Source: Amorphochlora amoebiformis
Lineage: Eukaryota > Cercozoa > Chlorarachniophyceae
DNA: 64,000 nucleotides
Reading direction: 5' to 3'
Assembly (NCBI GenBank): GCA_054601695.1
Contig: BAAHQB010000086.1
Span: 620,001-684,000, forward strand
Position numbers and translations under genes: made by a program. Each line of letters opens with the position of its first letter. Position 1 is the stretch's first letter. This document shows positions 42,169-54,241 of this stretch, in pieces. The notes under the pieces are model-generated. The model was not told the origin of the DNA. It searched no databases and saw only the letters and a program-made list of their open reading frames with translations.

Positions 42169-42228
42169 TAGATGTGTCTTATACTTGTATGTATGATTGA
42201 GTAGGTTTGTGTCTGTATTTGTATATGG

Positions 42229-42268
<40 letters not shown>

Positions 42269-42408
42269 CTGTGCTTATGTACATGTGTATATATATGTAC
42301 ACATATATGTATATGTATATATACATATATAGGTACACATATATATATTCCTTTAGGTTGTTGAGCATACGGGTACTGCAGCCGTACTTATGGCAAGCAC
42401 ATGGTTAG

Positions 42409-42443
<35 letters not shown>

Positions 42444-42495
42444 TATATATGTATATATTATATATATATATTATACTCAAGATACTGTTCTGGAC

Positions 42496-42579
<84 letters not shown>

Positions 42580-42586
42580 TATATAT

Positions 42587-42625
<39 letters not shown>

Positions 42626-42674
42626 ATGTATATACACATATATATTACATATATACACACACACATATATATAT

Positions 42675-42706
<32 letters not shown>

Positions 42707-42913
42707 ATATATACATGTATATATATACATATATATGTATACATATATATATATGCAATATATTTTTATATACACATATATACATTTGTAAATTGACTAT
42801 ATATATATATATACATATATCTACTGTATACAACATATATTTTTCTATAAAATATATATATGTATATATTATCTACATTACACTAAAACCTATGTAAACA
42901 AACATACATATGC

Positions 42914-42977
<64 letters not shown>

Positions 42978-43282
42978 ATATAAACCTAGGGAAACACTAT
43001 ATGTCCTAGCGACGTCATCGGATGAGTTCTGGACCTTACTTCTCGTTAGCCTTGGGGTATATACATATTACATATATTACTATATTAACATATTATAGTA
43101 TATTCAATTTTTTACAATGGGGTGTATATATTATATATAATACATATATATATATATATATATATTTCTATATTACCATATTATAGTATATTCAATTTTT
43201 CTACAATGGGTATCATATTACTATGTTACCATATTATAGTATGTACAATTTTTCTAGAATATTATTACATACATATACATAT

Positions 43283-43313
<31 letters not shown>

Positions 43314-43350
43314 TTAAAAATGTAACATTGTGCATGTATGAACGTGCACG

Positions 43351-43399
<49 letters not shown>

Positions 43400-43483
43400 T
43401 ATATACATGTATATATATATATGTATATATATATATATACAGGGAATATATGCACACACATATATATATATATACATATATAA

Positions 43484-43531
<48 letters not shown>

Positions 43532-43825
43532 GTACACAATATATATTTATATATACATATACACACACACATACACACATATGCAGATATATTTACACAC
43601 ATATATATTCATATATATACACGCATACATATATATATGTATCTATGTATATTTACATATAATATCTGTATATCCACACGCATCTAGATCCATGTATGAA
43701 CACACATATAAATGTTCACATATACACACGCACATATACCTATGCATATATGTGTATATATTATAACAATATATGTGGTATATATGTACAGTCATATATG
43801 TACTGATATACATACATATATATAC

Positions 43826-43874
<49 letters not shown>

Positions 43875-44108
43875 CTCTCTCTCCATGTCTTTCGCTCTAT
43901 CTCTAAGTGACTCTCACTATTCCTCTCCCCCGCAAAAATAGATATTACACCGAATTAATAACTTATATTTTTTCCAGATATATGTTCTCCTGTGCATCCC
44001 ACGGTCTCTTCGGTAAGATTATCGTTAGCTTATAGATGCGTTTGTATGTATATATATATATATATGTATATGAATGTATATTCTTGTATATTCTTGTATA
44101 TATATATG

Positions 44109-44189
<81 letters not shown>

Positions 44190-44266
44190 TATATATTTAT
44201 TTATTATATATATATATATATATATATATGTAGATGTATATGAAACACACAATTATATTTTAATTT

Positions 44267-44320
<54 letters not shown>

Positions 44321-44433
44321 ATAATACATATATATATATATATATATATGTATACATATATATATATATATATAAATGTATTTACATGTATTACATTTAT
44401 ATATATATATATATATAGATATACATATATACC

Positions 44434-44464
<31 letters not shown>

Positions 44465-44487
44465 TGTATATATGTTTTTATTAATGT

Positions 44488-44537
<50 letters not shown>

Positions 44538-44599
44538 AGGTATGTAGCCTGGACTAGCTTTGCATCCTTTGGATGCGCGGTGGCTATGGCCTTGGTAGC

Positions 44600-44636
<37 letters not shown>

Positions 44637-45195
44637 ATATATATATATACATACATATATTACTATTTATTATTATTACATTACTCCATAACATTACTCC
44701 ATAAACATGTAAACATATATATATAGATATGTATATATATATATATATATATGTATAATATATATATATATATAGTTAGCACACCGTTGTAGTTAAAACA
44801 CCGGCCGTCCATAATCAGTTTAAAAACCCATTTGACTCAAAAAAGTATAAATCCCGATCAATTCGATTATCACAAACTTGGGGTCAGGCATGTGCGGTAG
44901 TCAGTTAATCCTTATCCATTCCTCTTTTCTTGCTTCGGAAGCTTCGGAAGCTTCGGAAGCTTCGGAACCCATGGGTTCCGAGCGATAGTGCCCTACTCGT
45001 TGAGCTTGATGTAACTGCTGTTGAACTGGTGTAAATATTTTTGTAGTTATGTAGCTGTAGGTTCCGGTGTAGGTCAGTTATGTAGCTGTAGGTTCCGGTG
45101 TAGGTCAGTTATGTAGCTGTAGGTTCCGGTGTAGGTTCCGGTAGAGAGTGTCTATTTATCGCGGTGGGTTAATAATGTATGTATGTGTATATTTA

Positions 45196-45236
<41 letters not shown>

Positions 45237-45335
45237 AGTGTGTACATACATATGTTGTATGCTATTATACATGCATGTGGTATTTAATTATGTAATATTT
45301 ATTCTTAAGGGTAAGTTATACGGTATGCACATGTA

Positions 45336-45371
<36 letters not shown>

Positions 45372-45512
45372 GATATATATATATAGTATGTACGTAATAA
45401 TATATATGTACTCGTATATTTGCACATGAAATATTATACTTATACATACGTTTTTATTTTTATCTATTAAGATATAAATATATATATATATATATATGTA
45501 TATTATACATCT

Positions 45513-45550
<38 letters not shown>

Positions 45551-45590
45551 TCTCAAATATTTAGTACGATACCATATTACATATGTATTT

Positions 45591-45628
<38 letters not shown>

Positions 45629-45728
45629 TTCTATCCATTTTGGTTATGGGAGGCGATGTCCCAAATACGTAAGAAACCCCGTATATAATATTTATATGTA
45701 CATATATACACACATATATATATATATG

Positions 45729-45774
<46 letters not shown>

Positions 45775-45849
45775 AATATGCATATCTATAATTTCATGCA
45801 TACACACACGAACATGTATATGTACATAATTATAAACATATGTAAATAA

Positions 45850-45884
<35 letters not shown>

Positions 45885-46062
45885 GATAATGTACATTTAT
45901 ACCTATATTAGGTACTTATATATTGTTGTTAAATAATGTATACTCCATGTATACATATTCTATAAATATATATATATATATATATCTATAGATATGTAGA
46001 TAAATAGATGTATATATAATATATATATATATGTGTGTGTGCATATATATATATATATATAT

Positions 46063-46137
<75 letters not shown>

Positions 46138-46177
46138 TTTATATATATATATATATATATAATTACATATATATATA

Positions 46178-46209
<32 letters not shown>

Positions 46210-46210
46210 G

Positions 46211-46255
<45 letters not shown>

Positions 46256-46353
46256 TATGTATATGTATATGTATGTATATATACATGTAAAATGTACACG
46301 TACATAAAAATAAATATAATTCTATATTATAAATATATGCATATTTACATATA

Positions 46354-46388
<35 letters not shown>

Positions 46389-46607
46389 GCTGTATATATA
46401 TATATATATATTTATATACATATATATATAGGTCTTCAGATAAGAGCCCTGGAGAACACACGGACAAAACACTCTTGGGAATAGGTATATATGTTACACA
46501 TATATATATATACATATATGTATAATAATAATAATAATAAGAATAATAATAATGTGTATATATCTATATATTGTTTTATATTTCTATGTATTATGAAAAT
46601 ATATAAG

Positions 46608-46643
<36 letters not shown>

Positions 46644-46717
46644 TGTATATATCTATATTCTTTTGTATTTATATGTATATAAGAAAATATATAAGTATAT
46701 ATATATATGTATACATG

Positions 46718-46751
<34 letters not shown>

Positions 46752-46915
46752 CACATATACAAGTGTACACACATATATAATATTGTATGTATATACACAT
46801 TTAGATTTGTATATATGTATATATATATATATACGTAGATGTCAATATAAATATATTGATATGGTTAGGGTTAGCACTTTTTGCGAGTGCCATCGGGGTG
46901 CCCGCTACTGTAACG

Positions 46916-46973
<58 letters not shown>

Positions 46974-47050
46974 GTATGTATATACGTGTATATATATATA
47001 TATATATTAACTAATATGTTCAAATACATTTATATATATACGTATATATT

Positions 47051-47084
<34 letters not shown>

Positions 47085-47145
47085 ATATTTTAAAAAAGAA
47101 ATGACACATAATTCCTTCTTATGCTATAGTTATTCAATACAACGC

Positions 47146-47181
<36 letters not shown>

Positions 47182-47713
47182 CATAAATGTATACATATAC
47201 TATATGTTTATATATATATATATATATATATGTGTATATTACCATAACTACATATGATAACAGGTCCGAACAAATATGAGAAGCTCTTCCCACTTTGGCA
47301 TAATCCTAGGTAAATATCCCTAAAACTAACCCTACCCTAACCCCAAAACTAGTAACCCTCTAACTCCAACCGTAATAATCCTAACCTTAACGCTAACCAT
47401 AACTTAACATGAGTTCTCTGATACTAGCAATCTTTGTGTAAGGGTAATATATATATATATATATATATGAAAATGTACATACTGATATGTGTGCACATAT
47501 ATCTCAATCAGATGTGTATGTGTGTGTGTAGATGTATATGATATATTTCATGAAAATATAGTTATAAATATTTCTATATATGAATATGTACATATATATA
47601 TATATATATATATTATTTATATATATATATACATATTCATATGTGCATTAAAAAATTTATATGTGTGTGCAAATACGTCATGTGTATTTACATATTTATA
47701 TCATATATGTATG

Positions 47714-47746
<33 letters not shown>

Positions 47747-47824
47747 GAACGTATATATACATCAACGTGTATATGTACATATTTATACATAAATGTTCGT
47801 GTAATTCCTATGTATATTTACATG

Positions 47825-47866
<42 letters not shown>

Positions 47867-48830
47867 ATAATTATAAATATATGAAAACATATATGTATAT
47901 ACACACATGAGTATAATATATATATATATATATATATATAAACATGTTTTATATAAAGATATCAGTCTCTTCTACACTGTTCTCTGGCTGTATTTCCTTG
48001 TGGTATATTATATACATACATATATATACATGTATACATATATATATATGTGATGTATGTGTGATGCATGAACATCAGTGTCTTCTCTTCTCTTTTCCGG
48101 TTGCATCGCTCTTGTGGTCGCTGTCTGCGGGCGTTTAAGATATCAATCTCTCACTCAAAATCTGGTCATATATATGTATATGTATTTATTTACTATCTAG
48201 CCATTAAAGTTATCAATTCCTCCCTCGAAATCGGGTCATATATGTAATTATTACTGCGGTCATTTATCAATCTCTTACAATATGGTGATATGTGTATTTT
48301 ATTACTGCGGGCGTTTAAGACATCGATTTCTAAATCGAGATCTGGTCGTATATGTATGTACTATCTGCGGCCAATTAATACATCAATCTCTCACTCACAA
48401 TATGGTTATTGTATATGTATATTTTGTGCGTTTTGCGTGTATTTGTATACATACTATATGCGGCCAATTGAGATATCCAACGGGCATGTTATGTATGCAT
48501 GTTTTATATGTATGTATATGTATATATAAATGTATGTTTTGTAGGTCTCACCAGGAATCGGATACTATATATGTCTATACATATATTACATATATATATA
48601 TATACATATATATATATTACATATATATATATATATATATATATGTATATCTATAAAATATCATATATGTAATATTCAATTTAGATACAACATGAAGAAA
48701 AAAAGGGGTCTCATATTAACATAATGAAAGTATTATACTATACATATATTATATTTATATATATATATATTTACATTTATATTTATAAATATATATATAT
48801 ATGTAGTATGTCTTTTATACATACATACAT

Positions 48831-48875
<45 letters not shown>

Positions 48876-48887
48876 CATTTATATTTA

Positions 48888-48925
<38 letters not shown>

Positions 48926-48950
48926 ATGTCTAGCATATACATACATACAT

Positions 48951-49007
<57 letters not shown>

Positions 49008-50157
49008 CATAGATAACCCTCAATCTATCCGCCGAAAGTTCCCTCCTAGGTCCCTTCGCAGCTGCTCTAGGCAACCCTAACCCTAACCCTAACCCTAACT
49101 CTAACCCTAACCCTAACCCTAACCCTAACCCTAACTCTAACCCTAACCCTAACCCTAACTGAGTCAATGGTCCTCGGTCTAAGATATGCTGAATAATCTG
49201 ATCCTAACCCTAACCCTAACCCTAAACCTATCCCTAACCCTAACTCTAACCCTAACCCTAATCCTAACCCTAACCCGAACCCTAACCCTAACCCTAACCC
49301 TAACCCTAACCGAGTCAATGGTCCTCGGACTAAGACATGCTGAATAATCTGATCCTAACCCTAACCCTAACCCTAACCCTAACCGTAACCTTAACCCTAA
49401 CCCTAACCCTAACCGAGTCAATGGTCCTCGGACCAAGACATGCTGGATAATCTGATCCTAACCCTAACCCTAACCCTAACCCTATCCCTAACCCTAACTC
49501 TAACCTTAACCCTAACCCTCACCCCAACCGAGTCAATGGTCCTCGGACTAAGACATGCTGAATAATCTGATCCTAACCCTAACCTTAACAGTAACCCTAA
49601 CCCTAACTCTAACCAATGGTCCTCGGACTAAGACATGCTGAATAATCTGATCCTAACCCTAACCCTAACCCTAACTAACCCTAACCCTAAGCCTACCCCT
49701 AACCCTAAGCCTACCCCTAACCCTAACCTGGCGGAGTCAACGGCCCCATAAGACATGCTGAATAATCTGATCCTAACCCTAACCCTAAATTTGCGTCTAT
49801 CGCATGCTAAATTAATTGGCCCTAACCCTAACTCTAACCCTAACCCTAACCCTAACCCTAATCTAAAATTATGCGATGCTGAATATAATGACCCTAACCC
49901 TAACCCTAACCCTAACCCTAACCCTAACCCTAGCCCTATAACCCTAACCCTAACCCTAACCCTAACCCTAAGTATACGCTTAGGGTGTGCTTCTAGCGGA
50001 TTCATCGCACACACGACGATTTCTCTCTTCTCTGTTCATATTCAGGTATTTTTATCTTAAAAAATAGTGTTATGTACGTATATTCGGGTAAGATAAAAAG
50101 TGTCATGCAGTGAATGTATGTATATATATGTACATATACTATATATATTTATATATA

Positions 50158-50189
<32 letters not shown>

Positions 50190-50191
50190 GT

Positions 50192-50232
<41 letters not shown>

Positions 50233-50461
50233 CCACCACTTATGTAAAAAGTACATATAAACATATATATATATATATACTCCTCACCACCATATATATG
50301 TATATATTTTCCTATTCAGGCCGGGTTTGGAGTGCTTTTTGCAAAGAGGTGAGTAAAAAGCCAGTATATATGTAAAAAGCAAATATATATGTAAAAAGCA
50401 AATATATATGTATGTACCTTAGATATATTGAATATATATTATTTATACATATGTAGATATA

Positions 50462-50508
<47 letters not shown>

Positions 50509-50529
50509 TGTAGTCTGTTAACATATATC

Positions 50530-50565
<36 letters not shown>

Positions 50566-50859
50566 TATATTTACATACATTTGTGAACCTCCCGGCATTC
50601 AAAAAATGGTATATTTACATGCATTATATACAAAACAAGTATGTATATACTATACATATGTGTGTGTTTATATATCTAACACCTGTGATGTACGTATAAG
50701 TCTACATAGTTTATACGTATAAGTCTATATAGTTTATACTAGTAAAAATATGTATGTAATGTAAAATTTGAAATTAATATATGTATATTATTAATATGTA
50801 AGACAAGTATGTATATAGTGTGCATATGTGTGTTTATATATTTAGCACCTGTGACATAC

Positions 50860-50905
<46 letters not shown>

Positions 50906-51135
50906 CTAATGCACACGTGCACATGTATACATACATGTTATATATATATATGATATATTTAGACGTATATATTTTTATTCATTCATATATTTATATATAT
51001 GTGTATATATATATATATTTACACTTATTGTACATATGTATGTTATACGTTAAACTATATTTGGTATAATACATAAATATATATATACAAATATATATAT
51101 ATATTTAAAAATGAGGAATAATATATTTATGTATG

Positions 51136-51171
<36 letters not shown>

Positions 51172-51245
51172 TATAGGAAGCGAGGTTCAAGTGCCCTACA
51201 TGTCCGTCTATTGTCCTTATTGCTACAGCTGGCGGTATGTTATAT

Positions 51246-51300
<55 letters not shown>

Positions 51301-51414
51301 ATATGTGTGAGTGTACATATGAATGTGTATATATGTGTATATATATCTGTATGTATAGATATCTATTGTCCTTATTGCTACAGCTGGCGATATGTTATAT
51401 TGAACATATGCATA

Positions 51415-51463
<49 letters not shown>

Positions 51464-51514
51464 ATGTATATGTGTATATATGTATATATTGCAATATATA
51501 TATATATATATATA

Positions 51515-51550
<36 letters not shown>

Positions 51551-51588
51551 AGCGAAAGCTGGCGGTATGTTATATTAAATATATATTA

Positions 51589-51623
<35 letters not shown>

Positions 51624-51658
51624 ACATATATATGTATATATATATGTATGTATATAGG

Positions 51659-51692
<34 letters not shown>

Positions 51693-51774
51693 ATAATAGA
51701 TATTATGTATTTATTTATATATATCTATTGTCTTTATTGATCCAGCTGGCGGTATGTTATACTGAGTATTTACG

Positions 51775-51825
<51 letters not shown>

Positions 51826-52010
51826 GTGTGTGTGTGTGTGTCTGTGTGTGTGTGTGTGTATGTGTCAGCTACAGCTGGTGGTATGTTATATATAATGTGT
51901 TATATATATGTATATATATATATGTATATATATATATATACGTATATATGTATATATGTATGTATTTGTATATGTACATATATATATATATATATATAAT
52001 ATGTATGTAT

Positions 52011-52059
<49 letters not shown>

Positions 52060-52119
52060 TCGTCCGTCTAGTGTGTACAGATAGTAGTATATTATGAATA
52101 TATACACATATATAAATAT

Positions 52120-52151
<32 letters not shown>

Positions 52152-52171
52152 CATATGTACATTTATTTATG

Positions 52172-52210
<39 letters not shown>

Positions 52211-52239
52211 ATATATATGTGTATATATATATAAATATT

Positions 52240-52281
<42 letters not shown>

Positions 52282-52396
52282 CAGGTACTAGTAGTATTTG
52301 TGTTCCTAGCGTCCTTCCTTACCGCTGAGATTGAGGTTTTTATATATTGTATAGTATATACATATATATATATATATGTTGTGTATATATTGCACC

Positions 52397-52444
<48 letters not shown>

Positions 52445-52531
52445 CATTATATTATTTTCATATTATATTTATACATATGTTGTACATATATAGTATATAT
52501 ATATATATATATATATGTATTATATGTATAC

Positions 52532-52573
<42 letters not shown>

Positions 52574-52680
52574 ACATGTATATATTTATACTTATGTATT
52601 TATAAATGTATATATATATATAAATATTGATTTTATATATTGTATATGTTGTGTGTATGTATATATTGTATGTATACATG

Positions 52681-52712
<32 letters not shown>

Positions 52713-52781
52713 TTAAATATATTTACTTAAATATTTAGTTTAAAGAGAGAGAGAGAGAAATGGATACGTACATAAGTATTG

Positions 52782-52813
<32 letters not shown>

Positions 52814-52927
52814 ATGTATGTATACATATATACAATATACTTTTCTAAATATGTATACGTATGTATAATATATGTACATGTTTTCATAAATACAATATAT
52901 TTATATGCATTACATATATATATATAC

Positions 52928-52987
<60 letters not shown>

Positions 52988-53404
52988 TTTCACTCTCTTC
53001 GTCTCCTCCCTCTTCTCTGTCTCATGCGCAATTTCTGAACCATACATATATCCAGAATATGAATTCTACATATATAACCAGGTTATGAACCCTATGTATA
53101 TTCGCAGGTTATGAGTCATACACACAGGTAAGGACCCATATACATACATACGCAGGTTATGAGCGCTGGTATCGGTCTTCTATGTGTCCCCGTGACAGCC
53201 GTGGGACTTCCCGCAATAATGTTTCTCAAGGTTTTTTTTTTTTTTTTAACCTAACGGACATGTTACCATAGCTACCGTAGTGTAATACTACGATTTATTG
53301 CTAGGTTTGATATTAGCTAATGGTTTGTTTTTGTTGTGGTCAGGAATCATGGCCATATGAGAATGGGGTATGGCGCTGTGTACCGTTGTCAATGCTGGTA
53401 TACA

Positions 53405-53466
<62 letters not shown>

Positions 53467-53677
53467 TAAGTTTTCGTATATTATTTTATTGTTCTGTAGT
53501 AATTTGAGTACTATTGTTGGTTGTTATTGCTGGTGGTATGGTTGGGTTTTTTGAATTTTATTTGTCGGCTATTTTTTTCCTTTTTTTTTATGTATGTTGC
53601 AGTAATGAGTGTGATGCACATGGAAAGTATACTATGTATATATATACTATGTATGTAATATGATATACCTATTTACA

Positions 53678-53713
<36 letters not shown>

Positions 53714-53834
53714 TGTACTATATGCGTATACGTACATTAACATATATTATATATACGTATGTATATATATATTATGTATATACACATACCTATAAGATGT
53801 ATATATACATACAACTCACGCATATGATGCAGAC

Positions 53835-53872
<38 letters not shown>

Positions 53873-54103
53873 TCATAACTTTATATATAATATATATATA
53901 TATATATATGAAAATATACACTGGTAACTTCGTTCCAGTTAAGATATAAACGGCATTAAAACTTATATAATTTACATGTAAATGGCCTTTTTTTTTTTAT
54001 ATATGTCATGTATACAAATACACATCGAACTAATATGCATGTACATATGAAAAACATAAGCCACATTATTATTATATATATGTATACGCTGTATACATAT
54101 ACA

Positions 54104-54144
<41 letters not shown>

Positions 54145-54241
54145 CACATCATACCAGATCGTAGTCACTCTCCTTCTAACCGTATGCGGTGGGGCGGCAT
54201 GGAGACACGCGATCTCCTACTATTTGACAAACTCCAATTGA
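34604..54241 (+). CDS. Gene F: AAAP-type (amino acid/auxin permease) transporter, about 730 aa, about 38 exons
   Basis: Exons chain in frame to TGA 54239-54241; their lengths total 2193 nt, exactly divisible by three. [20 protein letters not shown] resembles the first helix region of Aa_trans/AAAP proteins (G-x-L-x-L-P-x-A...G-W). [12 protein letters not shown] then [18 protein letters not shown] fits the later P-x-S-L-R motif, and [20 protein letters not shown] fits the penultimate helices. About ten to eleven hydrophobic segments are visible after a soluble N-terminal domain of about 290 residues. Predicted role: membrane transport of amino acids, by inference from the family. About 11 percent of the span is coding. 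Several introns contain large CCCTAA arrays. The first 13-nt exon is a guess. Confidence 0.8.
36185..36228 (+). repeat. Truncated copy of gene F exon 36330-36392
   Basis: tgttaattcttagaacgagc followed by gatgggatttatggctctcac repeats the acceptor and first 30 or so bases of the exon, then runs into (TA)n. It lies 134 bp upstream of the full exon. Confidence 0.9.
36720..36883 (+). repeat. Degenerate and perfect CCCTAA array next to a 3' splice site
   Basis: Degenerate CCCTAA DNA ends in about eight perfect units (36831-36878) and then the acceptor taccag of gene F exon 36884. Confidence 0.9.
38795..38910 (+). repeat. CCCTAA-type array next to a 3' splice site
   Basis: Degenerate array (ccctctaaccctaaccct) ending in accctag, which is the acceptor of gene F exon 38911. 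Confidence 0.85.
39286..39757 (+). repeat. 470-bp CCCTAA/CCCTGA array containing one dispersed-element copy
   Basis: CCCTAA units alternate with CCCTGA. The element (ggagtcaatggtcctaggac then taagacatgctgaataatctg) lies at 39632-39677. After it comes a purer array ending aacctag, the acceptor of gene F exon 39758. Confidence 0.95.
40380..40795 (+). repeat. About 95-bp tandem repeat, four copies
   Basis: The unit ttaatactctacatatcgta...tgtgaacatagatgtatata recurs at 40380, 40491, 40593 and 40698, in the gene F intron after exon 40295. Confidence 0.9.
40950..41585. repeat. Large inverted repeat, centre near 41330
   Basis: tatttgtcacacatatcaaa...ggatattgaaatctatacat is at 40952-41015 and 41382-41445, and inverted at 41212-41273. 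ttgtatgaacatttgtaatg is at 41130-41149 and inverted at 41521-41540. The arms from about 41090 to 41580 could form a long hairpin in DNA or in the gene F pre-mRNA. Confidence 0.85.
41812..41842 (+). repeat. Partial copy of the 5' edge of gene F exon 42038-42102
   Basis: atcttgaaagaatatatcgg then gactattataa closely matches the acceptor side of the exon (atcttgaaaggatacatcgg then tactattata), 226 bp upstream. Confidence 0.8.
44935..44965 (+). repeat. (CTTCGGAAG)4 palindromic 9-bp repeat at an exon start
   Basis: Four units lead into cttcggaacccatgggttcc. Each unit offers an AG acceptor, so the 5' edge of gene F exon 44960 is ambiguous by multiples of 9 nt, all in frame. Confidence 0.85.
45040..45134 (+). 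repeat. About 31-bp tandem repeat, three copies, upstream of an exon
   Basis: gttatgtagctgtaggttcc then ggtgtaggtca repeats three times. Each unit contains tgtaggttcc, the same acceptor context as gene F exon 45135, so the repeat is a series of decoy 3' splice sites. Confidence 0.8.
46522..46645 (+). repeat. Two (AAT)n microsatellites
   Basis: (aat)n at 46522-46552 and 46612-46641, separated by a partly duplicated unique segment (gtgtatatatctatatt). Confidence 0.95.
47966..48002 (+). pseudogene. Duplicated exon related to gene F exon 48079-48116
   Basis: atcag followed by TCTCTTCTACACTGTTCTCT...TTGTG then gtatat is a diverged copy of the exon 113 bp downstream and reads [11 protein letters not shown] in the same phase. 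It is one base shorter, so using it instead would shift the frame into the next exon. It could be a decaying copy or an alternative exon. Confidence 0.5.
48125..48490 (+). repeat. About six tandem units related to an exon edge
   Basis: Units such as ttaagatatcaatctctcac then tcaaaatctggtcatatat recur six times with spacing of 50-70 bp. The start (gatatcaatctct) resembles the acceptor side of the exon at 47966 (gatatcagtctct). Confidence 0.75.
49071..49983 (+). repeat. Telomere-like array interspersed with six or more element copies
   Basis: Perfect and degenerate CCCTAA blocks alternate with copies of the element (gagtcaatggtcctcggact then aagacatgctgaataatctgatc) at about 49159, 49312, 49414, 49529, 49613 and 49734, plus fragments near 49790 and 49862. 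The whole block is one gene F intron, and the element is always in the same orientation relative to CCCTAA. Confidence 0.95.
51360..51892 (+). repeat. Four partial copies of the donor side of gene F exon 51177-51234
   Basis: Fragments of ctattgtccttattgctaca then gctggcggtatgttat lie at about 51361-51403, 51553-51580, 51724-51764 and 51865-51891. Several keep the GT donor and ggtatgttat context. They are spaced by (TA)n of 120-190 bp. Confidence 0.9.
53080..53135 (+). repeat. Short copies of the acceptor edge of gene F exon 53156-53230
   Basis: accaggttatgaaccctatg (53081) and cgcaggttatgagtcataca (53103) repeat the cgcaggttatgag junction of the exon at 53156. Confidence 0.7.

Larger units (their letters stand above)
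39758..44594 (+). other. Gene F, first transmembrane exons
   Basis: Exons are 39758-39824 ([20 protein letters not shown]), 40194-40217 (GIMLTQRN, weak), 40295-40345 ([17 protein letters not shown]), 41724-41760 ([12 protein letters not shown]), 42038-42102 ([20 protein letters not shown]), 42357-42403 ([15 protein letters not shown]), 42990-43056 ([20 protein letters not shown]), 43978-44012 ([11 protein letters not shown]) and 44540-44594 ([18 protein letters not shown]). Acceptors such as tttttccag and donors such as gtaaga are good, and phases match at each junction. Confidence 0.8.
44960..50045 (+). other. Gene F, middle exons
   Basis: Exons are 44960-45028 ([20 protein letters not shown]), 45135-45176, 45628-45668 ([13 protein letters not shown]), 46432-46484 ([17 protein letters not shown]), 46869-46915 ([15 protein letters not shown]), 47264-47309 ([15 protein letters not shown]), 48079-48116 ([12 protein letters not shown]), 49013-49070 ([19 protein letters not shown]) and 49984-50045 ([20 protein letters not shown]). 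The intron after 49070 begins gcaacc (a GC donor) and holds about 0.9 kb of CCCTAA DNA. Exons 44960 and 45135 sit inside short tandem repeats, so their exact edges are uncertain. Confidence 0.7.
50320..54241 (+). other. Gene F, C-terminal transmembrane exons
   Basis: Exons are 50320-50348 (AGFGVLFAK), 51177-51234 ([19 protein letters not shown]), 52285-52335 ([17 protein letters not shown]), 53156-53230 ([20 protein letters not shown] then IMFLK), 53344-53397 ([18 protein letters not shown]) and 54158-54241 ([20 protein letters not shown], ending LTNSN and TGA). The final helix and short hydrophilic tail are typical of AAAP proteins. Confidence 0.8.

Noticed and set aside
43093-43260. Three-copy island attatag then TATATTCAATTTTTCTACAA with a donor-like end
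   Set aside because: It would leave the frame out of phase between exons 42990 and 43978; treated as an intronic tandem repeat.
49071-49983. A true chromosome end or telomere
   Set aside because: Arrays are degenerate, interrupted by elements, internal to a gene intron and flanked by exons on both sides.
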